A DNA stretch of 64,000 nt from contig CBDAQB010000003.1 in NCBI GenBank assembly GCA_965198825.1, positions 1,178,001-1,242,000 of the forward strand, written 5' to 3'. The notes under the pieces are model-generated. The model had not been told where the DNA came from. It was given only the letters and a program-made list of their open reading frames with translations, and made no database searches. Shown piece after piece: positions 8,486 to 17,325 of this stretch (position 1 is the stretch's first letter; every line of letters begins with the position of its first letter). Made by a program: the position numbers and the translations under genes. The DNA is from BOG-908 sp965198825. GTDB lineage: Bacteria; Pseudomonadota; Alphaproteobacteria; Acetobacterales; Acetobacteraceae.

Positions 8486-9085
8486 TCAGGCGTGGAGTTG
8501 GGCTTCGGCATATTCGTAGTTGGCGAGCTTATCGAGATAGTTGGTGACATAGTCAGGGCGGCGGTTGCGGAAGTCCAGGTAATAGCTGTGCTCCCAAACA
8601 TCGAGGGCGAGCAGCACCTTGCCTTCGCCAGTCGCGAGTGGATTGGAGCCGTTCGGCGTCTTGGTGACCTTGAGCTTGCCATCTGTGCCAAGCACGAGCC
8701 ACGCCCAGCCGGAGCCGAACTGCGTGGTAGCCGCCGTCTTGAAGGCTTCGCGGAATTTCTCTGTGCCGCCGAGATCTTCGTCAATCTTCGCCTGCAGCTT
8801 GGGTGGAACCTTGCCGCCGGTCGGGGAGAGATTCTGCCAAAAAAGGATATGGTTCCAGTGCTGGCCGGCGTTGTTGAACACAGGGCCGGGCGTGTTGGCC
8901 TGGGACGTCACGATCTCGTCGAGCGACTTGCCTTGCAGCGAGGGATCTTTCTCGACGAAGCCGTTCAGGGCAGTGACATAGGCCTGATGGTGCTTGCCGT
9001 GGTGCAGCTCAAGCGTTTCCTGGCACATGCCGGCGCCAGCCAGCGCGGTGGTAGGAAAGGGAAGGGGGGGAAGTTCGAACGCCAT
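8486..9085 (-). CDS. sodB: superoxide dismutase (Fe type)
   Basis: A 199-residue Fe/Mn superoxide dismutase. The start at 9085 (MAFELPPLPF, GGGAGA upstream) fits the family N-terminus; 19 more in-frame codons upstream are not needed. Metal ligands are visible: His in LELHHGKHHQAYV (about residue 27), His in NAGQHWNHILFW (about 74), and Asp and His in LALDVWEHSYYLDF (about 158 and 162). A Gln in NNAGQ, rather than a later Gln, indicates an Fe-type or cambialistic enzyme. It dismutates cytoplasmic superoxide to hydrogen peroxide, which KatG (encoded about 3 kb away) removes. It probably forms a small operon with the 87-residue protein. Confidence 0.95.
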   Translation of the reverse strand: MAFELPPLPFPTTALAGAGMCQETLELHHGKHHQAYVTALNGFVEKDPSLQGKSLDEIVTSQANTPGPVFNNAGQHWNHILFWQNLSPTGGKVPPKLQAKIDEDLGGTEKFREAFKTAATTQFGSGWAWLVLGTDGKLKVTKTPNGSNPLATGEGKVLLALDVWEHSYYLDFRNRRPDYVTNYLDKLANYEYAEAQLHA

Positions 9086-9218
9086 GGTGGTGATCTCCCT
9101 GGATGATGGCAGCGCCGGTGTTCCGCTTGGCGGTGCGGACATGCCCTTCTACGCAGCCGGGCCTTCAACGCATGGGTGAGCTATTGTTCCCCTGCCATTA
9201 CGTCAAGCCAGCATTGTC

Positions 9219-10001
9219 ATGACCTTGGCGACCGAGAAACTAGCTGATTTCGTGCAGCGGCACGATCCAGACCGCTATTTCTGCACCTTGTTTGCTCCGG
9301 CGCACCGTCAGCCGGTGCTGTTTGTGCTCTACGCTTTCAACCATGAGCTCGCCCGCGCCCATGAGGCGGCGCGCGAGCCGGGCCTGGCGCTGATCCGCCT
9401 GCAATGGTGGCGGGAAGTGGTGGAAGGCGCTCCCCGCTCCCATGAGGTGGCTAAGCCTCTTGCTGAGGCGATTGCTATCGGCGCTCTACCCGCGTCACCG
9501 CTCCTGGCGATGATCGAGGCGCGAGAGGCGGAAGTAGAAGCTGCGGAGACATTACCGCTGCTCACGGACCGCCTGACACTCGGCCCAGGCTCGCTTGCAG
9601 CCGCTGCGGGCGCCGTGCTGGGGGCCGACGACAACGCCCTCCAGCGCTTCCGCACGCTTGGCGCTGGGGTGGGGCTTGCCGGCCTCATTCGGAACATACC
9701 GGCGCATGCCCGTCTCGGCAGGTGCCAGGTACCGGCCGATGTCCTGGCGCGCCATCAGGTTCAAGCCGAGACGGTCATTGCTGATCCTCAAGGCGCCGCA
9801 GCGCGCGCCGCCATCTCCGAATTAGCCGATCATGCAAGCTCGCTTCTCGGCCCGCCGAAGCAGGTCGGTCGCGCGTGGGCGGCGGCAGGGCTGCCTGCGG
9901 TCCTCGCGCGGCGTGATCTCAGATGGCTCGACTATCGGGGCGCCCGCGGGCTGGGCGACAAGCTGGCGGTAGCATCGGCTGCACTGCGCGGCTCAGTCTG
10001 A
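9219..10001 (+). CDS. squalene/phytoene synthase-family protein, NDUFAF6-like
   Basis: A 260-residue member of the trans-isoprenyl diphosphate synthase fold: RYFCTLFAPAHRQPVLFVLYAFNHELARAHE near the start, RLQWWREVVEG, and LIRNIPAHARLGRCQVPADVL. Both aspartate-rich metal motifs of true squalene/phytoene synthases are missing: the DDxxD position reads HELARAHE, and the second motif reads NIPAHARLG. The protein is therefore unlikely to be a prenyl synthase. It resembles the alphaproteobacterial homologues of NDUFAF6, a mitochondrial complex I assembly factor. No terpenoid gene is nearby, which fits that reading. The function remains an inference. Confidence 0.8.
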   Translation: MTLATEKLADFVQRHDPDRYFCTLFAPAHRQPVLFVLYAFNHELARAHEAAREPGLALIRLQWWREVVEGAPRSHEVAKPLAEAIAIGALPASPLLAMIEAREAEVEAAETLPLLTDRLTLGPGSLAAAAGAVLGADDNALQRFRTLGAGVGLAGLIRNIPAHARLGRCQVPADVLARHQVQAETVIADPQGAAARAAISELADHASSLLGPPKQVGRAWAAAGLPAVLARRDLRWLDYRGARGLGDKLAVASAALRGSV

Positions 10002-10192
10002 CAAGGCAGCGATTCGCTTGCCTTTTCAAAGCCAAGCGCGAAGACCTGGCGCGAGCGCGTCCGATCTGCCGCTCCCCTCTAACCCAATAGCGCGCCTCTG
10101 CCCGCAGGCTCCGGCTTGGCTGCCTCGTGAGGAGTGCTAGGGTACTGATCACCCGCTGCCAAGGCGGGGACGTAGAGAACAGGAGGACGACA

Positions 10193-11401
10193 ATGGCTTC
10201 CAGCAGGCGCATTTTTCTCGGCACCGCCGCCCTCGGGGCGGGCGGCTTCGTGACGCTGGCGAGCACCGGGTCGATGGCAAGCGAGGGCTCGACGGTCGCC
10301 GGCGACAAGGGGCAGCCCGGCCAGGGCGGCTTTGGGCGCGACGTGCAGCAACTGCCGCCCGGTTCGCAGGTGGCGTATCACGATCCCAAGGACGTCGCCG
10401 AAATGCCGGCCTTCGTGCGGTCGCTAGACGGCTCCAAGCCGAAGATCACGTCGGGCGGCTGGGCAAAAGAATCGACCGAGCACCAGCTGCCGATCATGAA
10501 AGGATTGGCCGGCGTCCACATGTTTCTCAATCCGGGCGGGTCGCGCGAGCTCCATTGGCACGCCATCGCCGCCGAGTGGGCGTATGTCATTGACGGCCGG
10601 TGCCAGACCGTGGTGCTCGACCCCTCCGGGCAGACTGAGATCAACAACTATGGCCCTGGCGATTTGTGGTTTTTCCCAAGAGGCCATGGGCACTCCATTC
10701 AGACGATAGGCGACAAACCCTGCCATTTCGTGCTGTCGTTCGATAACGGCGCCTTCTCGGAACACGGCACGTTCTCGATCACAGACTGGGTCAATCTCAC
10801 GCCCAAGGACATGCTGGCGAAGAATTTCAGTCTCGCCGCTGCGCAGTTCGACCCATTTCCAAAAGGCGAGACCTACATCCAGTCAGGTCCGATCCTGCCG
10901 GCGTCAGAAGCGAGGGATGCGCCCTGGCCTAAAGAGTCCACGCACAAGTTCGCGCTTCTGCGTGACAATCGCTCGAAGCGTGATTTCGACGGCGGAAGCT
11001 TCTATCTCGCAACGGTCGATGAGTGGCCGATTTCCACGACGATGTCGGGTGGCCTGATGATCATGAAGCCAGGCAAGATGAAGGAACTGCACTGGAACCC
11101 GAATGCGGACGAGTTCCACTTCTATCTTAAGGGTTCCGGCCAATTGGCGCTGTTCGGCTCAGGCGGCCGGGGCAAGGTGTCTGATGTGAAGGCGGGCGAC
11201 TCCGCCTACATCCCTGCTGGCTACGGACATGCCATCGTCAATACTGGCAACGACGATCTCGAAATCGTTCAAACCTGGAATGCAGGCAAGTTTCAGGAGA
11301 TTACCCTCAAGCACTGGGTAGAAACCGCACCCAAATACCTCGTCGCCAACAACTTCGCCGGCGTTCCCGACGATACCATCAAGGCCATGCAGCAAGCGTA
11401 A
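10193..11401 (+). CDS. oxalate decarboxylase-family bicupin, Tat-exported
   Basis: A 402-residue bicupin. The ATG at 10193 is preceded by AGGAGG, and the N-terminus is a twin-arginine-like signal (SSRRIFLGTAALGAGGF). Cupin 1 (about 95-200) has ELHWHAIAAEWAYV and GDLWFFPRGHGHSI, with His-His-Glu-His manganese ligands. The lid after it reads FSEHGTFSITDW, keeping the catalytic Glu of the SENST lid of Bacillus OxdC. Cupin 2 (about 285-390) has ELHWNPNADEFHFYL and YIPAGYGHAI; its second metal ligand is Asn rather than His. The family converts oxalate to formate and CO2 or, with lid changes, oxidises it. Length and lid favour decarboxylase. Confidence 0.88.
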   Translation: MASSRRIFLGTAALGAGGFVTLASTGSMASEGSTVAGDKGQPGQGGFGRDVQQLPPGSQVAYHDPKDVAEMPAFVRSLDGSKPKITSGGWAKESTEHQLPIMKGLAGVHMFLNPGGSRELHWHAIAAEWAYVIDGRCQTVVLDPSGQTEINNYGPGDLWFFPRGHGHSIQTIGDKPCHFVLSFDNGAFSEHGTFSITDWVNLTPKDMLAKNFSLAAAQFDPFPKGETYIQSGPILPASEARDAPWPKESTHKFALLRDNRSKRDFDGGSFYLATVDEWPISTTMSGGLMIMKPGKMKELHWNPNADEFHFYLKGSGQLALFGSGGRGKVSDVKAGDSAYIPAGYGHAIVNTGNDDLEIVQTWNAGKFQEITLKHWVETAPKYLVANNFAGVPDDTIKAMQQA

Positions 11402-11451
11402 GTCGGCGTCGAGACGAAGTGGCAGTAGTCACTTCGCCTCGTGTACGCAGT

Positions 11452-11679
11452 TCAGGTGCGGCGCAGAAACGCCGCCCCCATCAGCACCGCACCGACAACA
11501 ATCGCAGCCTCGCTCAGCAGCGGCGGAATGACATGGGTTTTCTGTTCAGTCGCATGAACATGAAGCGGCCCGACGTCCGCGACATCCTTGGTCTGTTCAG
11601 TGGTGAAGTAAGGGACGGCAATCCCGGCAATGCCAAGCAAAAGAATGACGGCGCCGGCTAGGAGAAGTGAGCGGCTCAA
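11452..11679 (-). CDS. small two-helix membrane protein (DUF3185-like)
   Basis: A 75-residue protein starting at TTG with GAGGA upstream. Residues 5-26 (LLLAGAVILLLGIAGIAVPYF) and 53-70 are hydrophobic, joined by a polar loop containing TTEQTKDVADVG and HVIPPLLSEAA. This arrangement resembles the DUF3185 group of small inner-membrane proteins; the function is unknown. It converges on the oxalate decarboxylase gene, whose stop is 50 nt away, and a palindromic repeat lies just upstream of its start. Confidence 0.65.
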   Translation of the reverse strand: MSRSLLLAGAVILLLGIAGIAVPYFTTEQTKDVADVGPLHVHATEQKTHVIPPLLSEAAIVVGAVLMGAAFLRRT

Positions 11680-11716
11680 GTTTGTCCTCGTGTAGGAAAG
11701 GGCCAGTCAGAAAGCA

Positions 11717-11825
11717 CTTCTTTTTTGAAAAAAAGAAGCAAAAAACTTCTGGACCATAGGCTCGGCACTTCCTCATGCCCTGCACAAAATCCGCAAAGTC
11801 TTTTGCTTCTTTTTTTTTAAGAAGG
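11717..11825. repeat. intergenic palindromic element (copy 4)
   Basis: The left arm CTTCTTTTTTGAAAAAAAGAAG is followed by CAAAAAACTTCT. The right arm is slightly eroded (CAAAGTCTTTTGCTTCTTTTT, then AAGAAGG). It lies downstream of katG and upstream of the small membrane protein gene. Confidence 0.85.
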
Positions 11826-11843
11826 AGTGCTTGCTTTCTACGA

Positions 11844-11878
11844 CAAAACACCGGCGCCCCAGGGAACCCGGGGCGCCG
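11844..11878 (-). terminator. intrinsic terminator of katG
   Basis: Read on the minus strand, CGGCGCCCC-GGG-TT-CCC-T-GGGGCGCCG forms a 12-bp stem with a one-base bulge, followed by GTGTTTTGT. It starts 12 nt after the katG stop codon. Confidence 0.82.
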
Positions 11879-11889
11879 AAATTCATAAC

Positions 11890-14085
11890 CTAAACCAGAT
11901 CGAACCGATCTGCGTTCATCACCTTGTTCCAGGCTGCCACGAAATCGTGGACGAACTTCTTCTCGGAGCCCGACGAGGCATAGACCTCAGCGAGCGCACG
12001 CAGTTGCGAGTGCGAGCCGAAGATCAGGTCAACGCGAGTGCCCGTCCACTTGACTTCCTTGGTGTGGCGATCACGGCCTTCGTAGGCGTTTTCGGAGGCC
12101 GTCGGCATCCACTCCAAACTCATGTCGAGCAGATTGACGAAGAAGTCGTTCGTCAGCTTGCCCGGCTGATGGGTGAATTCGCCCTGCTTGGACCCGGGAG
12201 AGTTGACGCCCAGCACACGCAGGCCGCCGAGGAGAACGGTCATCTCCGGACCAGAGAGGCGGAGCAGCTCGGCACGGTCCACCATCGCTTCCTCTGGCGC
12301 CATGAACTGGGCGCCTTCGTAGTGATTGCGGAACGCATCGGCAGTGGGCTCGAGCGGCGCGAAGGAGTGGGCATCGGTCTGCTCCTGGGTCGCATCCATG
12401 CGGCCGGGGGTGAACGGAACCTTGATCTCGGTGTCGGCATCCTTGGCCGCCTTCTCGACGCCGGCGCAACCGGCAAGCACGATCAGGTCGGCGATCGAAA
12501 CCTTCTTGCCGCCTGAGGCCTGCGCATTGAAGGCCGATTGCACCGACTCAAGTTGCTGCAGCACCTTCGCCAGCTCGGGCGGGTTGTTGACCGCCCAATC
12601 CTTCTGCGGGGCCAGGCGGATGCGTGCGCCGTTCGCGCCGCCCCGTTTGTCCGAGAAGCGGAAGGTCGAGGCAGAGGCCCATGCGGTGGAGACGAGTTGC
12701 GCGACGGTCAGGCCGGTGGCGAGGATATTCGCTTTCAGGCTTTCGATGTCCTGCTCGTCGATCACCGGGTGGTCGAGCGGCGGGATACGATCCTGCCAGA
12801 TCAGCTCTTCCTTCGGTACTAGCGGGCCGATGTAGCGCTGGATCGGTCCCATGTCGCGGTGCGTGAGCTTGAACCAGGCGCGGGCAAAGGCGTCCGCAAA
12901 CTGGTCGGGGTTCTCGTAAAAGCGACGCGAGATCTTCTCGTAGGCCGGGTCCTTGATGAGCGCCAGGTCCGAGGTGAGCATGGTCACGACCCGCTTCTTC
13001 GACGGGTCGAACGGGTCCGGCACGTCGGCTGGCGCACCCTTGGCCTGCCATTGATGGGCGCCGGCTGGGCTCTTGGTCAGCTCGTACTCATACTTGAAGA
13101 GGTTATCGAAGTAGTGGTTGCTCCACTGCGTCGGCGTCTGCGACCAGGTGACTTCCAGGCCGGAGGTGATGCCGTCGGCGCCGTGGCCGGTGCCGTGCTT
13201 GCTTCGCCAGCCGAGGCCCTGGTCCTCGATCATCGCACCTTCCGGCTCAGCGCCGACGAAGGAGGGGTCACCGGCGCCGTGGGTCTTGCCGAAGGTGTGG
13301 CCGCCGGCGATAAGCGCCACCGTCTCCTCGTCGTTCATCGCCATGCGGGCGAAGGTCTCGCGTATGTCGCGGGCCGAGCCGAGCGGGTCGGGATTGCTGT
13401 TGGGGCCTTCCGGATTGACGTAGATAAGACCCATCTGCACGGCGCCGAGCGGACTCTCGAGCTGACGCTCGCCGCTATAGCGCTCGTCGCCGAGCCAGGT
13501 GCCTTCGGGACCCCAGTAGAGTTCCTCCGGCTCCCAGGTGTCGGCACGGCCGCCGGCGAAGCCGAATGTCTTGAACCCCATAGATTCGAGCGCGACGTTT
13601 CCGGTCAGCACGAAAAGATCGGCCCAGGAGAGCTTGTCGCCGTACTTCTTCTTGATCGGCCAGAGCAGCCGGCGCGCCTTGTCGAGGTTCGCGTTGTCCG
13701 GCCAGCTGTTCAGCGGGGCGAAGCGCTGCTGCCCGCCACCGGCGCCGCCGCGGCCATCGGTGGTGCGGTACGTGCCGGCGCTGTGCCACGCCATGCGGAT
13801 GAACAAGCCGCCGTAATGGCCGAAGTCGGCCGGCCACCAATCCTGCGAGTCGGTCATCAGGGCGTGCAAATCCTTGATGACAGCGTCGAGGTCCAGGGTC
13901 TTGAACGCCTCGGCGTAGTCGAATTCGGCGCCCATCGGGTTGGCGCGGGGTGAGTGCTGGCTCAGGGTATTCAGGCTCAGGTGCTGAGGCCACCAGTCAC
14001 GATTGCCCCTGCGCGAGCTCTTGCGCGCCGAGGAGCCCCCGTGCGCGACCGGGCATCCGCCCGTCATGCCGCTATCACCGTCCAT
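11890..14085 (-). CDS. katG: catalase-peroxidase KatG
   Basis: A 731-residue bifunctional haem catalase-peroxidase, full length with both tandem peroxidase domains. I chose the ATG at 14085 because GGAGAGA lies five bases upstream; a GTG four codons earlier is less likely. Visible catalytic parts are RMAWHSAGTYR (distal Arg-Trp-His), GLIYVNPEGPN (Tyr) and FARMAMND (Met), which together give the Met-Tyr-Trp crosslink needed for catalase activity, and GGHTFGKTHGAG with the proximal His. It removes hydrogen peroxide in the cytoplasm. An OxyR-like dyad lies about 90 nt upstream, and a strong intrinsic terminator follows. It is downstream of the czc efflux operon on the same strand but probably has its own promoter. 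Confidence 0.97.
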   Translation of the reverse strand: MDGDSGMTGGCPVAHGGSSARKSSRRGNRDWWPQHLSLNTLSQHSPRANPMGAEFDYAEAFKTLDLDAVIKDLHALMTDSQDWWPADFGHYGGLFIRMAWHSAGTYRTTDGRGGAGGGQQRFAPLNSWPDNANLDKARRLLWPIKKKYGDKLSWADLFVLTGNVALESMGFKTFGFAGGRADTWEPEELYWGPEGTWLGDERYSGERQLESPLGAVQMGLIYVNPEGPNSNPDPLGSARDIRETFARMAMNDEETVALIAGGHTFGKTHGAGDPSFVGAEPEGAMIEDQGLGWRSKHGTGHGADGITSGLEVTWSQTPTQWSNHYFDNLFKYEYELTKSPAGAHQWQAKGAPADVPDPFDPSKKRVVTMLTSDLALIKDPAYEKISRRFYENPDQFADAFARAWFKLTHRDMGPIQRYIGPLVPKEELIWQDRIPPLDHPVIDEQDIESLKANILATGLTVAQLVSTAWASASTFRFSDKRGGANGARIRLAPQKDWAVNNPPELAKVLQQLESVQSAFNAQASGGKKVSIADLIVLAGCAGVEKAAKDADTEIKVPFTPGRMDATQEQTDAHSFAPLEPTADAFRNHYEGAQFMAPEEAMVDRAELLRLSGPEMTVLLGGLRVLGVNSPGSKQGEFTHQPGKLTNDFFVNLLDMSLEWMPTASENAYEGRDRHTKEVKWTGTRVDLIFGSHSQLRALAEVYASSGSEKKFVHDFVAAWNKVMNADRFDLV

Positions 14086-14176
14086 GTTTCTCTCCACTCG
14101 ATGTGAGGTGTCGTCCTGACGCCGGTGTTTTGCGCGATCAAAGCCGATAACTCAAATCGATTTTCAGGCTCAATAT

Positions 14177-14193
14177 GATAGGTATGCCCTATC
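14177..14193. promoter_or_regulatory. OxyR-like dyad (ATAG-N7-CTAT) upstream of katG
   Basis: GATAGG-tatgc-CCTATC is a perfect inverted repeat containing ATAG-N7-CTAT, the half-site pattern known for OxyR. It is about 92 nt upstream of the katG ATG, just past the czcA stop. Only one of the two half-sites of a full OxyR site is present, and no oxyR gene is in the window. Confidence 0.5.
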
Positions 14194-14200
14194 GGCGGCC

Positions 14201-17200
14201 TCACTCAGCCGGGTGCCTGCGGTTGGCTACCCTGGCCGGCACCCAGCGGCGCCACTCCGGCCATTTTGCCTCCATGACGATGGGGTAGAGTGCCGGCAGG
14301 ACGAGCAAAGTCAGCAGCGTGGCAGTGAAGAGGCCGCCGATGACGACTGTCGCCAGCGGGCGCTGCACTTCCGCGCCCGCGCTTGTCGACACAGCCATGG
14401 GCAGGAAACCGATCGATGCCACGAGTGCCGTGGTGAGGACAGGACGCAACCGCTTGCCCGCCGCCTCGCTGGCTGCCTCGCGTGCGTTCCGGCCCGTGGC
14501 GCGCTCTTTCTCGATGTAGCTCGCCAGCACCACGCCATCGAGGATGGCGACGCCGAATATAGAGATGAAGCCGATACCTGCGGTGACACTGAAAGGCATG
14601 CCGCGAAGCACCAGTGCCACGATACCGCCGCTCGCGGCCATCGGCACGTTGAGGAAGATCAACGCCGCAAGCCGCAGGCTGCCGAAGTTCAGGTAGAGCA
14701 GCAGAAAGATCGCCGCCAACACGCCCGGCACGACGAGAGCGAGCCGAGCGCTGGCGCTCTGCAGATTCTTGAACGTCCCGCCCCATTCCAGAGTGTACCC
14801 GGCGGGCAGCTTGAGCTTCTGTTCAACCGCCTGCTGCGCTTCTGTGGCGAAGCTCTGTACGTCGCGGCCGCTCACGTTGATATCGATGGCGATACGCCGC
14901 TTCAGCTTGTCGCGTGTGACCTCCATCTGCCCCTCTGCGACGGTCACATCAGCAACCGCAGAGAGCGGCACCGTCTGCCCGTCCGAGATGCCGACAGGCA
15001 ATTCGCGAACCCGCTCCACGCTGCTTCGTGCGCTGGACGCGAGACGCACTTCGATCGGGGTCTCGACATCGTTGTTGCCGTAAACCATGCCGACCTGGTG
15101 ACCGCCGATCGCTGACACCACCGCGAGCGCGTCCGAGGCGCTGATGCCGTAGCGCGCGAGCCTGGCCCGCTCGATCTGCACCGTCATGGCAGGCAATCCG
15201 CCCTGCTGCTCGGCACGGACATCCGAAGCGCCGCATACGCCGTGGACAATGTTCACGGCCTGGTTGGCGAGCGTGCGCAGCTGCGCGAGGTCTTCGCCGT
15301 AGATGCTGAGCGCCACGTCCGAGCGCACACCCTCCAGAAGGTCATCCATGCGCATGCGTATCGGCTGCGACAGCTCGAACGATACGCCCGGAACCGCGGC
15401 CTTCACCGCGTCCTCCATTTTGTCGGCGATCTCCTGCTGCGTGGAGGCGGTTTTCCAATCTTTTTGCGGCTTCAGAATGACGTAGCTGTCGGTGCTCTGC
15501 ACCGTCATCGGATCGGTCGGCACGGCCGCGCTGCCAGTCTGGGACACCACAGTCTGCACATCGGGGAAGCGGAGCAGAACGCGTTCGATCTCCTTCACCG
15601 TACGTAACGACGCTTCCAGGCTGATGCTGGCTGCCTTGGTGGAGGTGACGACAATTGCGCCTTCGGACAGCTCCGGAATGAATTCACCGCCCAGCCGGGT
15701 TGCCAGAAATGCCGAACCGGCGAACAGGCCTGCTGCCAAACCTAGGGTGAGCCAAGGATGACCCGTCGCACGGCGCAGCACCGGCCCGTAGCCGGCCTTC
15801 GCCCACCGGACCAGGAACACGTCGCGTTCGGCAGCACGCGACGGCAGGAACGTCGCCGACAGGGCCGGAACCACCAGCATGGTGACCACCAGCGCGCTCA
15901 CCAGGGCCAGCATGACCGTCAAGGCCATCGGCCGGAATGTCTTGCCTTCGATGTCTTGCAACGACAGCACGGGGATGTAGACCATGGCGATGATGGCAAC
16001 CGAGAAGATAACTGGCCTCGCCACCTCCGCGGCGGCGCCCGGCACTGCTTTGACCGGGTTGCGCTCGCCGCCTTTTTCGGACTGCCGGCGCAATACGTTC
16101 TCCACGAGAACGACGGCCCCATCGACGATCAAGCCGAAATCGAGCGCTCCCAGGCTCATCAGGTTGCCGCTGATGCCGAACGCCCGCATGCCGGCGAAAG
16201 CCATCATCATGGATAGCGGAATGACCGCCGCGACGATCAGTCCGGCGCGCAAGTTGCCGAGCATGAGCAGCAGGATACCGATGACAAGGAGGGCGCCCTC
16301 GCCAAGGTTGTGCTCGACGGTGGAGATCGCCCGCCGGATCAGGTCGGAACGGTCATAAAACGTACGGATTTCGACGCCTGGAGGAAGTGTTTTCTGCACC
16401 GCCGCGATGGCCGCTTTCAAAGGCGGGAGAATTTCGCTCGCGTTCAGCCCGAACTGCATGTCGGCCACGCCGACCAGCGTTTCGCCGACGCCGTCGTGCG
16501 TCGCCGCACCAATACGGGCCTGCGGCGCCATGCGCACCTCGGCGACATCGCCCACCGTGACAGGCACGCCATCCGCTGCCGTCTTGATAACGATAGCGGC
16601 GATATCGGCCTGGCTGTGCGCGAGAGCGAGGCCGCGGACAATTTGTTCCTCGTCGCCATGCTCGACATAGGCGCCGCCTTCGGTCGTGTTGTTGGCAGCT
16701 ATGGCGTTGAAAAGCTGAGGCAGCGACAGGCCTTTGGCGCGCAGCCGATCGGGCTCAACCTGTATCTGGTAGGTCTGGAGCTGCCCGCCGTACATGTCGA
16801 TGTTGACGATCCCCGGCATGAGGCGGAGCTGGGGTGCGATGCGGAACTGAAGCATCTGGTAGAGCTGCATCGGTGTGTAACCTGGGCCACGCACCTCGAA
16901 TTCCAGGACTTCGCCTAATCCCGTCGCGAACGGACCTTCGGTGGGCGTGCCCACCCCAGGCGGCATCAGCGCCTGCGCTTGCTGGAGGCGCTCGAACACC
17001 TCCGAGCGCGCGGTGCGCGCGTCGGCGCCATCCTCGAAAGTGACATACACCGCGGAGAGCCCGAAGCGGGAGGTCGAGCGGATGTCCTTCAGCAGAGGCA
17101 GCCCCGCCATTTGCGTCTCGACGGGAACGGTGACCAGCCGCTCGACTTCGAGGGGGCCCAAACCACGCGCCTCGGTGAGAACCATCACCTGCTTCGGAGA

Positions 17201-17323
17201 GATATCCGGCACTGCGTCGATGGCTAATTGTTGCAGATTGAACCAGCCGGCGACCACCACTGTGAGGGCGAGCACGATCACCAGCCACCGGCGGCTTACG
17301 AGCGCCGCGAAAAAACCTTCCAT
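14201..17323 (-). CDS. CzcA/CusA-type heavy-metal efflux RND inner-membrane pump
   Basis: A 1040-residue RND transporter of the heavy-metal-efflux (HME) class. TM1 (WLVIVLALTVVVAGWF) is followed by the large periplasmic porter domain, TM2-6, a second porter domain and TM7-12. The HME signature in TM4 is GALDFGLIVDGAVVLVEN, about residues 395-412; the Asp in this motif is the proton/metal relay known in CzcA and CusA. It pumps divalent or monovalent metal ions from the periplasm or cytoplasm to the outside, as a trimer joined to the adaptor and TolC-like channel encoded directly upstream. No Met triplets distinguish it clearly as copper/silver-specific. It starts two bases after the adaptor's stop codon. 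Confidence 0.92.
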   Translation of the reverse strand: MEGFFAALVSRRWLVIVLALTVVVAGWFNLQQLAIDAVPDISPKQVMVLTEARGLGPLEVERLVTVPVETQMAGLPLLKDIRSTSRFGLSAVYVTFEDGADARTARSEVFERLQQAQALMPPGVGTPTEGPFATGLGEVLEFEVRGPGYTPMQLYQMLQFRIAPQLRLMPGIVNIDMYGGQLQTYQIQVEPDRLRAKGLSLPQLFNAIAANNTTEGGAYVEHGDEEQIVRGLALAHSQADIAAIVIKTAADGVPVTVGDVAEVRMAPQARIGAATHDGVGETLVGVADMQFGLNASEILPPLKAAIAAVQKTLPPGVEIRTFYDRSDLIRRAISTVEHNLGEGALLVIGILLLMLGNLRAGLIVAAVIPLSMMMAFAGMRAFGISGNLMSLGALDFGLIVDGAVVLVENVLRRQSEKGGERNPVKAVPGAAAEVARPVIFSVAIIAMVYIPVLSLQDIEGKTFRPMALTVMLALVSALVVTMLVVPALSATFLPSRAAERDVFLVRWAKAGYGPVLRRATGHPWLTLGLAAGLFAGSAFLATRLGGEFIPELSEGAIVVTSTKAASISLEASLRTVKEIERVLLRFPDVQTVVSQTGSAAVPTDPMTVQSTDSYVILKPQKDWKTASTQQEIADKMEDAVKAAVPGVSFELSQPIRMRMDDLLEGVRSDVALSIYGEDLAQLRTLANQAVNIVHGVCGASDVRAEQQGGLPAMTVQIERARLARYGISASDALAVVSAIGGHQVGMVYGNNDVETPIEVRLASSARSSVERVRELPVGISDGQTVPLSAVADVTVAEGQMEVTRDKLKRRIAIDINVSGRDVQSFATEAQQAVEQKLKLPAGYTLEWGGTFKNLQSASARLALVVPGVLAAIFLLLYLNFGSLRLAALIFLNVPMAASGGIVALVLRGMPFSVTAGIGFISIFGVAILDGVVLASYIEKERATGRNAREAASEAAGKRLRPVLTTALVASIGFLPMAVSTSAGAEVQRPLATVVIGGLFTATLLTLLVLPALYPIVMEAKWPEWRRWVPARVANRRHPAE

Positions 17324-17325
17324 GC

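Noticed and set aside
12859..13953. 364-codon open frame antisense to katG
   Set aside because: Shadow of high-GC coding sequence in katG; katG motifs are intact on the minus strand.
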